Position numbers and translations under genes: made by a program. Below, piece after piece: positions 1-5,572 of a stretch of DNA of 7,627 nt (the first letter of the stretch is position 1; the number at the start of each line of letters is the position of its first letter). Source of the stretch: Hylemonella sp. UBA6679 (GTDB lineage: Bacteria; Pseudomonadota; Gammaproteobacteria; Burkholderiales; Burkholderiaceae_C); assembly GCA_002454975.1 (NCBI GenBank), contig DKJZ01000097.1, forward strand, positions 1 to 7,627, written 5' to 3'. The notes under the pieces are model-generated. The model did no database searches. It worked only from the letters and a program-made list of their open reading frames with translations, and had not been told where the DNA came from.

Positions 1-1917
1 CGGGTCCAGCACATTGCCCTCAGACTTGCTCATCTTCTGGCCCTGGGCATCACGCACCAAACCGTGGATGTACACGTCTTTGAACGGCACCTTGCCGGTG
101 AAGTGCGTGGTCATCATGATCATGCGGGCAACCCAGAAGAAGATGATGTCGTAGCCGGTGACCAGCACGCTGCTGGGCAAATACAGATTGAGGTCGTCTG
201 TGTTGGCGTTGGTGCCGCCCTGTGCCGCACCGGTCAGGTTCTGGCTCATAGGCGCTGCGCTTGCCAAATCGCCTGCCGCCTGGCCGGCTCGGCCCATGGC
301 TGAAGTGTCATCAGCTCTCATGGTCCCAGCCTGCAAGGGGCGAAGTTGGCTGGGTGCGGACGCACCGTTTTCAGACGCAGAGGTGTTCCCCCAGCCCATG
401 GTTGAGAAGGGCACCAAGGCCGATGAGTACCAGGTGTCGAGCACATCGGGGTCGCGCACCAATTCACCGTTGTATCCGGCAGATGCGGCCAGAGCTCGCG
501 CTTCGTCTTCGTTGTGTGCTACAAAAATTGAACCATCGCTGCCGTACCAAGCAGGAATTTGGTGGCCCCACCACAGCTGGCGCGAGATGCACCAGTCTTG
601 GATGTTGTTCATCCACTGGTTGTAGGTGTTGACCCAGTTCTCGGGCACAAACTTCACCTCGCCGCTGGCCACCGCATCAATTGCCTTGTGCGCAATTGAG
701 GTGTTGCGCCATTTCTCGGGCAGGTGCGATTCATCGGTGCCCGCAGCCGGCGCTTGGTTCATGGCCACAAACCATTGGTCGGTCAGCATGGGCTCGACCA
801 CCTGGCCGGTGCGGGTGCAAATCGGCACCATGAGCTTGTGCTTTTTGATCTCCACCATCGCGCCACACGCTTGCAGGTCAGCCACGATCTGTTTGCGCGC
901 CACGAAGCGGTCCAGGCCGCGGTATTTTTCTGGGGCGTTGTCGTTGACCGTGGCTTGCAGGGTGAGCACGCCAATCATGGGCAGCTTGTGGCGTTGACCC
1001 ACCGCGTAGTCGTTGGGGTCGTGCGCGGGGGTGACCTTGACCACACCGGTGCCGAACCCTTTGTCGACATACGCATCGGCAATCACCGGAATCAAACGGT
1101 CGCACAGCGGCAGCACCACGTGGCGGCCAATCAGATGGGTGTAGCGCTCGTCCTCGGGGTGCACCATGACCGCCACGTCGCCCAGCATGGTCTCGGGGCG
1201 GGTGGTTGCCACCACCAGATGGGCGCCGTCAGCTTGGGGCTGGCCGTTGGCATCGGCCAGCGGGTAGGCGATGTGCCACAGCGAGCCGTCTTTTTCTTCG
1301 CTCTCCACCTCCAGGTCCGAGACCGCCGATTGCAGCTTAGGGTCCCAGTTAACCAGTCGCTTGCCGCGGTAAATCAGGCCCTGGCGGTACAGGCTCACAA
1401 AGGTTTGCGTGACCACCTGGGAGAGCTTGTCGTCCATGGTGAAGTACTCGCGGCTCCAGTCCACGCTGTCGCCCATGCGGCGCATTTGGGTGGTGATGGT
1501 GTTGCCGCTTTGTTCTTTCCATTCCCACACCCGCGCCACAAAGTTTTTGCGGCCCAGGTCGTGGCGGCTGATGCCTTGCTCTTGCAACTGGCGCTCCACC
1601 ACGATTTGCGTGGCAATGCCGGCGTGGTCAGTGCCGGGCACCCACACGGTGTTGTCGCCGCGCATGCGGTGGTAGCGGGTGAGCGAGTCCATGATGGTCT
1701 GGTTGAACGCATGGCCCATGTGCAGCGTACCGGTCACATTGGGGGGCGGCAGCTGGATGGCAAAGGACGGCTGGTTGGCCTGCGGCTCGCCTGTGCCGCG
1801 GTAGCCCCCACGGCCTAAGCCGCGTTGCTCCCACTCGGGGCCCCAATGGGCTTCGAGGGCGGCGGGTTCGAAAGATTTGGACAGGCTGTTCAAGCCCGGT
1901 TGCGTGTCAGTGGTCAT
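1..1917 (-). CDS. valS: Valyl-tRNA synthetase, N-terminal 639 codons (cut by window edge)
   Basis: Class I aminoacyl-tRNA synthetase of the cytoplasm that joins valine to tRNA-Val using ATP. The frame stays open from the ATG at 1917 to the window edge. Residues 57-69 hold PPPNVTGTLHMGH (the HIGH-type motif). TTRPE at 238-242 marks the CP1 editing domain, which hydrolyses mischarged Thr-tRNA-Val. The conserved WCISRQLWWGH block follows, and KMSKS sits at 628-632, so both ATP-binding signatures are present. The anticodon-binding and C-terminal coiled-coil parts lie outside the window (the E. coli protein has about 950 residues). The oddity is a segment rich in Ala, Gly, Ser and Thr at about residues 510-570, between the STMGW block and the LPSSVLVTGYDIIFFW block, where E. 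coli has only a short loop. The start is supported by good N-terminal alignment; the ribosome-binding site is weak (a GAG about 9 bases upstream). The gene is divergent from the rubrerythrin gene. Confidence 0.97.
   Translation of the reverse strand, partial: MTTDTQPGLNSLSKSFEPAALEAHWGPEWEQRGLGRGGYRGTGEPQANQPSFAIQLPPPNVTGTLHMGHAFNQTIMDSLTRYHRMRGDNTVWVPGTDHAGIATQIVVERQLQEQGISRHDLGRKNFVARVWEWKEQSGNTITTQMRRMGDSVDWSREYFTMDDKLSQVVTQTFVSLYRQGLIYRGKRLVNWDPKLQSAVSDLEVESEEKDGSLWHIAYPLADANGQPQADGAHLVVATTRPETMLGDVAVMVHPEDERYTHLIGRHVVLPLCDRLIPVIADAYVDKGFGTGVVKVTPAHDPNDYAVGQRHKLPMIGVLTLQATVNDNAPEKYRGLDRFVARKQIVADLQACGAMVEIKKHKLMVPICTRTGQVVEPMLTDQWFVAMNQAPAAGTDESHLPEKWRNTSIAHKAIDAVASGEVKFVPENWVNTYNQWMNNIQDWCISRQLWWGHQIPAWYGSDGSIFVAHNEDEARALAASAGYNGELVRDPDVLDTWYSSALVPFSTMGWGNTSASENGASAPSQLRPLQAGTMRADDTSAMGRAGQAAGDLASAAPMSQNLTGAAQGGTNANTDDLNLYLPSSVLVTGYDIIFFWVARMIMMTTHFTGKVPFKDVYIHGLVRDAQGQKMSKSEGNVLDP
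193..390 (-). other. Low-complexity insert in the ValS catalytic domain
   Basis: These codons encode residues 510-575 of ValS. The stretch is rich in Ala, Gly, Ser, Thr and Asn and lacks the conserved pattern of the flanks. Normal ValS alignment resumes at DDLNLYLPSS. From the Trp of STMGW to the Ser-Ser of LPSS there are 74 residues here, against about 14 in my recollection of E. coli ValS, so the net insert is close to 60 residues. The frame is kept. Some codons, such as AGA, CTT and TCA, look less typical than those of the neighbours. It is probably a surface loop, or the trace of a small repeat element that became coding. The exact borders are uncertain. Confidence 0.7.
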
Positions 1918-2044
1918 GGTCTGGCTCAGGTTAGCCTTTGATTTTATTCGCCAGCACGGCTCGGGCTGGTGGCTTCATGCGCTAAATCAAGAGACGCTTT
2001 GAGAAACCTTTGCTATTGATGGGACATATCGTTGAATGCCCTTG

Positions 2045-2059
2045 ATAGGTGAACGCAAT
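2045..2059 (+). promoter_or_regulatory. Weak OxyR-like 15-base site
   Basis: The bases ATAGGTGAACGCAAT match the OxyR dimer pattern ATAG-N-T-NNN-A-N-CTAT at 8 of the 10 defined positions. It lies about 110 bases upstream of a rubrerythrin gene, a plausible peroxide-response target. OxyR normally binds two such units 22 bases apart. The downstream register (2067-2081) matches poorly and the upstream register does not match. It could easily be chance. Confidence 0.15.
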
Positions 2060-2082
2060 ACTCGGCATTAAATCAGCCAATT

Positions 2083-2097
2083 AGACCCTGGGGGTCT
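2083..2097. promoter_or_regulatory. Perfect 6-bp dyad, possible operator
   Basis: AGACCC (2083-2088) and GGGTCT (2092-2097) are perfect inverted repeats around a 3-base spacer, 70 bases before the rubrerythrin start. No T-run follows, so it is not a rho-independent terminator. A compact GC-rich dyad in an AT-richer promoter region suggests a repressor or activator site, but I cannot match it to a known regulator. Confidence 0.3.
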
Positions 2098-2118
2098 TAG
2101 CCGTTAACCTTCACACGT

Positions 2119-2137
2119 CTTGATCAGCACGATCAAG
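2119..2137. promoter_or_regulatory. Perfect 7-bp dyad in the rubrerythrin leader
   Basis: CTTGATC (2119-2125) and GATCAAG (2131-2137) form a perfect inverted repeat with a 5-base loop, ending about 17 bases before the AGGAG ribosome-binding site. It could be an operator or a 5'-UTR hairpin that stabilises the message or controls translation. Confidence 0.3.
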
Positions 2138-2154
2138 CGAATTTCTTTAACCCT

Positions 2155-2160
2155 TAGGAG
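2155..2160 (+). promoter_or_regulatory. Strong ribosome-binding site of the rubrerythrin gene
   Basis: TAGGAG ends 6 bases before the ATG at 2167. It is a near-consensus Shine-Dalgarno sequence and fixes the start. It is the strongest such site in the window and fits a highly translated protein. Confidence 0.8.
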
Positions 2161-2166
2161 ATTTCC

Positions 2167-2589
2167 ATGGCAGCACTCAAAGGCTCCAAGACGGAACAGT
2201 GCCTGAAAGACGCCTTCGCAGGCGAGTCCCAGGCCAACCGTCGTTACCTGTATTTCGCGAACAAGGCTGACGTTGAAGGCCAGAACGACGTGGCAGCGCT
2301 GTTCCGCTCCACCGCTGAAGGCGAAACCGGTCACGCCCACGGCCACCTGGAGTTCCTGGAGCAATCCGGTGACCCAGCCACAGGCATGCCCATCGGCTCG
2401 ACCCGTGACAACCTGGCCTCTGCTGTGGCTGGCGAAACCCACGAGTACACCGACATGTACCCCGGCATGGCCAAGACCGCCCGCGAGGAAGGTTTTGACG
2501 AGATCGCCGATTGGTTCGAAACCCTGGCCAAGGCTGAGCGTTCACACGCCAACCGTTACGCCAAGGCTTTGGCTGAACTGGTGGATTGA
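2167..2589 (+). CDS. Rubrerythrin lacking the rubredoxin domain
   Basis: Ferritin-like di-iron protein of 140 residues, expected in the cytoplasm. Rubrerythrins reduce hydrogen peroxide to water. The seven di-iron ligands known from Desulfovibrio rubrerythrin line up: Glu20, Glu53, His56 (in EGETGH), Glu90 and Glu93 (in GETHEYT), Glu124 and His127 (in KAERSH). The protein stops at 140 residues. The C-terminal rubredoxin domain (two CxxC knuckles) of classical rubrerythrin of about 190 residues is absent and is not found in the bases that follow. This makes it a short, sulerythrin-like form that needs a separate electron donor. The next gene encodes a multi-cluster Fe-S protein, a good candidate. 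The start is firm because of the strong ribosome-binding site. It is probably the first gene of a three-gene operon. Confidence 0.93.
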   Translation: MAALKGSKTEQCLKDAFAGESQANRRYLYFANKADVEGQNDVAALFRSTAEGETGHAHGHLEFLEQSGDPATGMPIGSTRDNLASAVAGETHEYTDMYPGMAKTAREEGFDEIADWFETLAKAERSHANRYAKALAELVD

Positions 2590-2595
2590 TGCTGT

Positions 2596-2618
2596 TGCAC
2601 TGACTTAAGGTCAGTGCA
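2596..2618 (+). other. Intercistronic hairpin after rubrerythrin
   Basis: TGCACTGAC (2596-2604) and GTCAGTGCA (2610-2618) form a perfect 9-bp stem with a TTAAG loop, 7 bases after the rubrerythrin stop. No T-run follows, so it is probably not a simple intrinsic terminator. Such hairpins often protect the upstream message from 3' exonucleases or thin out downstream transcription, which would fit a need for more rubrerythrin than Fe-S partner. Confidence 0.5.
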
Positions 2619-2690
2619 CCAACGCACACCTGCTGCCTTGTGCAGCGGGTTTGCCAAAGACCTTGTTCAGCGAGCTCTTTGACAAACCTC

Positions 2691-2709
2691 CGGGCGATCT
2701 TGCCGCCCG
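2691..2709 (+). other. Second hairpin in the rubrerythrin to Fe-S protein gap
   Basis: CGGGCG (2691-2696) and CGCCCG (2704-2709) form a perfect GC-only 6-bp stem with a 7-base loop, about 35 bases before the Fe-S protein start. No T-run follows. It may be a processing or pausing structure, or chance in GC-rich DNA. Confidence 0.3.
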
Positions 2710-2744
2710 CTCCCCCCGAACCCCGATCTCTTGAAGGAACCACC

Positions 2745-4094
2745 ATGTCTCGTGAAGGCAATCTTGAAGCGCCCACACGCCACCCCTTGGATTGGCAAAA
2801 CCCCGATTTCTACAACGAAGAGAAATGCTTTGACGAGTTAGAGCGCATCTTCGACATCTGCCACGGCTGCCGCCGTTGCGTGAGCTTGTGCGGTTCTTTC
2901 CCCACGCTGTTTGACTTGGTGGACGAGTCCTCCACGATGGAGGTCGATGGTATGGCCAAGCAAGACTACTGGAAGGTGGTGGACCAGTGTTACATGTGTG
3001 ACCTGTGCTACCTCACCAAATGCCCCTACACCCCACCTCACGAGTGGAACCTTGACTTCCCGCACACCATGCTGCGCGCCAAAGCCATCAAGTTCAAAAA
3101 AGGCGAGGTTTCTGCAGGTGAGAAGTTCTTGGCCTCAACCGACACGCACGGTTCTTTTGCCGGTATTCCCATTGTGGTGCAGGCCGTCAACGCGCTGAAC
3201 AAAACCAAAGCCGTGCGCGGTGTGATGGAAAACGTTTTGGGCGTGGACGAAAACGCTTGGCTGCCTTCTTTGGCCACCCAAAAATTCCGCTCCAGCGCTG
3301 CCAAGAGCGAGTCTTACCCGGTCAAAAACGGTGAAAAAACACCGGGCAAAGTGGCGATTTATTCCACCTGCTACGTCAACTACAACGAGCCAGGCATCGG
3401 CCACGACCTCATCAAGATCTTGGACCACAACGAGATCCCTTACGTGCTGGTGAACAAAGAGCAGTGCTGTGGCATGCCCAAGCTGGAGTTGGGTGACCTC
3501 GAATCGGTCAAAGACAGCAAGGAAGCCAACATCCCCGTGCTGACCAAGTACGCCAAAGAGGGCTATGCCATTTTGAGCGCTGTGCCTAGCTGCACCTTGA
3601 TGTTCAAGCAAGAAATCCCGCTGATGTTCCCTGATGATGCGGACACCCAGCTGGTCAAAGAAAACATGTGGGATCCCTTTGAGTACCTCATGGCGCGCAA
3701 GCGTGACGGTCTGCTCAAGGTGGATTTCCCCACGTCTTTGGGCAATGTGAGCTACCAAATCCCTTGCCACGGCCGCGTGCAAAACATCGGCAAGAAGACC
3801 GAGGAGATGCTCAAGATGGTGCCGCAGACCACCATCAACACCATCGAGCGATGCTCGGGCCATGCGGGCACCTTTGGCGTGAAGAAAGCCACGCACGACA
3901 TGTCCATGAAGATTGGCAAGCCCGTCTTCAAGGCCATGGCCACCATGAAAGACGGCAGCAAACCCGACTTCATCAGCTCTGACTGCCCGCTGGGCGGTCA
4001 CCACATCGCGCAGGGCTTTGAGGTGAACAAGCTGGGCGAGCCCGAGCTGCAACACCCCTTGACCCTCATCCGTATCGCTTACGGCTTGACCTAA
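2745..4094 (+). CDS. HdrD/GlpC-like Fe-S oxidoreductase (two 4Fe-4S motifs, two CCG-type domains)
   Basis: Predicted cytoplasmic electron carrier of 449 residues related to heterodisulfide reductase subunit D and GlpC. It has no signal peptide or membrane segment. Residues 39-49 carry CxxCxxCxxxC. Residues 82-93 carry CxxCxxCxxxxCP, with one extra residue before the last Cys compared with the ferredoxin pattern. Two CCG-type domains follow: the first has STCYVNY and EQCCGMP, while the second has PCHGR and RCSGHAGTFG, where Ser replaces the second Cys of CCG, then SDCPLGGHH. The start at 2745 follows AGGA with 6 bases spacing; the frame is open further upstream to 2640, but that part covers the intergenic hairpin and has no family resemblance. 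There is no flavin subunit (GlpA/GlcD type) beside it. It lies between rubrerythrin and DUF3501 and is the likely electron donor to the rubrerythrin. That role is an inference from position and domain loss. Confidence 0.88.
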   Translation: MSREGNLEAPTRHPLDWQNPDFYNEEKCFDELERIFDICHGCRRCVSLCGSFPTLFDLVDESSTMEVDGMAKQDYWKVVDQCYMCDLCYLTKCPYTPPHEWNLDFPHTMLRAKAIKFKKGEVSAGEKFLASTDTHGSFAGIPIVVQAVNALNKTKAVRGVMENVLGVDENAWLPSLATQKFRSSAAKSESYPVKNGEKTPGKVAIYSTCYVNYNEPGIGHDLIKILDHNEIPYVLVNKEQCCGMPKLELGDLESVKDSKEANIPVLTKYAKEGYAILSAVPSCTLMFKQEIPLMFPDDADTQLVKENMWDPFEYLMARKRDGLLKVDFPTSLGNVSYQIPCHGRVQNIGKKTEEMLKMVPQTTINTIERCSGHAGTFGVKKATHDMSMKIGKPVFKAMATMKDGSKPDFISSDCPLGGHHIAQGFEVNKLGEPELQHPLTLIRIAYGLT

Positions 4095-4108
4095 TTTTGG
4101 AGAACACC

Positions 4109-4699
4109 ATGCAATTGACTGGCAACATCACCCCCGACAACCTCATGTCGCTTGAGGCTTATCACAAGTGGCGCAAGCTGCACAAAGCCGATGTGATGGC
4201 ACATCGCAAGCTGCGCAGCGTGATGCTGGGCGACCACATCAACCTGCAATTTGAAAGCGAGACCACCATCCGCTACCAAATTCAGGAGATGCTGCGCATC
4301 GAAAAAATCTTTGAAGAAGAAGCCATCCTCGAAGAAATTGCAGCGTATGCACCCTTGGTGCCTGAGGGCTCCAACTGGAAAGCCACCATGCTCATCGAGT
4401 ACACCGACATCAACGAGCGCAAGCGTGAGTTGGCTCGCCTCATCGGTGTGGAAGACCGCTTGTTTGTGGAAGTTGAGGGCTACCAGCGCGTTTACGCCAT
4501 TGCTGACGAAGACCTCGACCGCGAGAACGATGAAAAAACCAGCGCAGTGCACTTTGTGCGCTTTGAGTTCACGCCAGCCATGAAGTCGGCTGTGCAAGCC
4601 GGTGCTGGCGTGAAGATCGGTTGCGACCACACCAACTACCCGATCCACATGAACATTGCCCCCGAAACCCTGGCCTCTTTGGCTGGTGATTTGAAGTAA
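4109..4699 (+). CDS. DUF3501 family protein
   Basis: Protein of 196 residues that I recognise as DUF3501, which has no assigned biochemical role that I know of. It has no signal peptide, membrane segment or CxxC metal motif; the only Cys is in the GCDHTNYP stretch near the C-terminus. The N-terminal part is helical and charged (the KWRKLHKADVMAHRKLR region), followed by an acidic stretch with many Glu (IEKIFEEEAILEE) and a mixed alpha/beta C-terminal half ending in PETLASLAGDLK. The chosen ATG follows GGAG at 4099-4102 with 6 bases spacing; a TTG at 4097 is in frame but unlikely. The gap from the Fe-S gene is 14 bases, so the two are co-transcribed. Family members usually sit beside this Fe-S protein and rubrerythrin, which suggests a partner or assembly role in that system. 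Confidence 0.87.
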   Translation: MQLTGNITPDNLMSLEAYHKWRKLHKADVMAHRKLRSVMLGDHINLQFESETTIRYQIQEMLRIEKIFEEEAILEEIAAYAPLVPEGSNWKATMLIEYTDINERKRELARLIGVEDRLFVEVEGYQRVYAIADEDLDRENDEKTSAVHFVRFEFTPAMKSAVQAGAGVKIGCDHTNYPIHMNIAPETLASLAGDLK

Positions 4700-4709
4700 G
4701 CAAAAGCAC

Positions 4710-4742
4710 ACGCCCCGGGCCAAGCCTTTGGCTTGGGGCGTT
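4710..4742 (+). terminator. Possible first terminator hairpin after DUF3501
   Basis: An inner stem CCAAGCC (4720-4726) / GGCTTGG (4730-4736) with a TTT loop is extended by ACGCC (4710-4714) / GGCGT (4737-4741) across a 5-base bulge. It starts about 10 bases after the DUF3501 stop. The U-tract after it is poor (TTACCATT), so alone it would be weak. It forms a tandem with the next hairpin. Confidence 0.45.
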
Positions 4743-4773
4743 ACCATTGACGGATGCGCACATCCTTCTTCAG

Positions 4774-4806
4774 CCAGCTGGGAAACCCCCAGCTGGTTTT
4801 GTTTTT
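4774..4806 (+). terminator. Strong rho-independent terminator
   Basis: CCAGCTGGG (4774-4782) and CCCAGCTGG (4788-4796) form a perfect 9-bp GC-rich stem with an AAACC loop, followed at once by TTTTGTTTTT (4797-4806). This is a textbook intrinsic terminator on the plus strand and ends the rubrerythrin unit. It overlaps the first codons of the longest possible reading of the cytochrome gene, which argues that the cytochrome starts later, at 4814 or beyond. Confidence 0.88.
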
Positions 4807-4813
4807 AAGCCGC

Positions 4814-5572
4814 ATGCCTGGCCCATCAAGCCTGAGGCGCGTGGTGCGTTGGGGCCTCGCGTGTGTGGCTTTGCTGGGTGCCTTGCCCGCTGTGAGCCAA
4901 AGCCGCCTTGACGACATGGCTGAGCGCACACGGGCGTGTGCCGCCTGCCATGGCGAACAAGGTCGGGCAGGCCCCGATGGTTATTACCCGCGCATTGCAG
5001 GCAAGCCTGCGGGCTACATCTACAACCAGCTGCTCAACTTCAAAGAAGGTCGGCGGCATTACGGCTTGATGACCCGCTTGGTGGATCCCTTGACCGATGC
5101 CTACCTGTGGGACATGGCGCAGTACTTTGCATCGCTTGATGTGCCTTATCCGCCTCCTTCTGCACGCCAGCCAGCCACCACGGCACAACAACTGGCACGT
5201 GGCCGTCAGCTCGCCTTGGTGGGCGACACATCCTTGAACATGCCGGCTTGCACCAGCTGCCACGGCGAGCGCTTGACGGGCCTCTTGCCCCATGCCCCAG
5301 GCTTGTTGGGTTTGCCGCGCGACTATGTCAATGCGCAGTTGGGCGCTTGGCGCAACGGTCAACGCCGCGCCCACGCGCCCGACTGCATGGCGCAAATTGC
5401 CAAGCGCTTGAGCGCAGATGACCTCACCGCCGTGGCCACCTGGTTGGGCATGCAGGCCTTGCCTGCCAACACCCGTCCTTCAGCGGCCACCAGTGCTGCG
5501 CTCACCGTGGGGCAATCTGCCCACATGCCATGCGGTACGGCTGATTTGCCTGTGGCAAAGGCACGTCCATGA
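4814..5572 (+). CDS. Di-heme cytochrome c, c4-like, exported
   Basis: Soluble or membrane-associated periplasmic electron carrier of about 252 residues. A signal peptide is clear: Arg-rich start (SSLRRVVRW), hydrophobic core (GLACVALLGAL), then PAVSQS, with cleavage likely near residue 29. Two class I cytochrome domains follow in tandem: heme-binding CAACH at 42-46 and CTSCH at 146-150, each with a typical c4-type follow-up (PRIAGKPAGYIYNQL and PGLLGLPRDYVNAQL). Likely axial Met residues are Met86 (GLMTRL) and Met192 (CMAQIA). The start is uncertain. The frame is open from an ATG at 4754, but those 20 codons run through the terminator. ATG 4814 has no good ribosome-binding site, whereas GTG 4844, preceded by GAGG at 4834-4837, would also give a full signal peptide. 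The stop overlaps the next start (ATGA), so the two cytochromes are translationally coupled. Confidence 0.9.
   Translation: MPGPSSLRRVVRWGLACVALLGALPAVSQSRLDDMAERTRACAACHGEQGRAGPDGYYPRIAGKPAGYIYNQLLNFKEGRRHYGLMTRLVDPLTDAYLWDMAQYFASLDVPYPPPSARQPATTAQQLARGRQLALVGDTSLNMPACTSCHGERLTGLLPHAPGLLGLPRDYVNAQLGAWRNGQRRAHAPDCMAQIAKRLSADDLTAVATWLGMQALPANTRPSAATSAALTVGQSAHMPCGTADLPVAKARP

Larger units (their letters stand above)
1918..2166. promoter_or_regulatory. Divergent intergenic region between valS and rubrerythrin
   Basis: These 249 bases hold no supportable ORF and must carry the promoters for valS (minus) and rubrerythrin (plus). The stretch is more AT-rich than the genes around it. I find no strong sigma-70 pair. 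The best plus-strand guess is TTGCTA at 2010-2015 with TTGAAT at 2032-2037 (16-base spacing), which is a weak match. On the minus strand a TAAAAT is present near 1940-1945 without a good -35. The two dyads and the OxyR-like site are listed separately. Confidence 0.5.

Noticed and set aside
677..699. Inverted repeat TCAATTGC/GCAATTGA inside valS
   Set aside because: A perfect 8-bp stem, but inside the reading frame of ValS, in a segment that aligns with the family apart from slight local length differences; probably chance.
724..1818. Long plus-strand open frame (364 codons) opposite valS
   Set aside because: It is the antisense shadow of the conserved valS frame: His/Val/Ala-rich composition, no family resemblance, and the opposite strand carries all ValS motifs.
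1951..1969. CCAGC/GCTGG inverted repeat upstream of valS as a T-box or tRNA-sensing leader
   Set aside because: Only a 5-bp stem, with no T-box sequence or specifier arrangement; T-box control is also not expected in betaproteobacteria.
2640..2744. N-terminal extension of the Fe-S protein from an ATG at 2640
   Set aside because: No Shine-Dalgarno sequence, it runs through an intergenic hairpin, and the extra 35 residues look like translated non-coding DNA; ATG 2745 has AGGA at 6 bases spacing.
2177..2776. Minus-strand open frame of 199 codons opposite rubrerythrin
   Set aside because: It covers rubrerythrin and the intergenic hairpins, is very rich in Arg, Gly and Pro, and has no recognisable domain; it is a GC-driven shadow.
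3135..4055. Minus-strand open frame of 306 codons opposite the Fe-S protein
   Set aside because: It is antisense to a well-conserved Fe-S protein, with His/Val/Leu-rich shadow composition and no domain.
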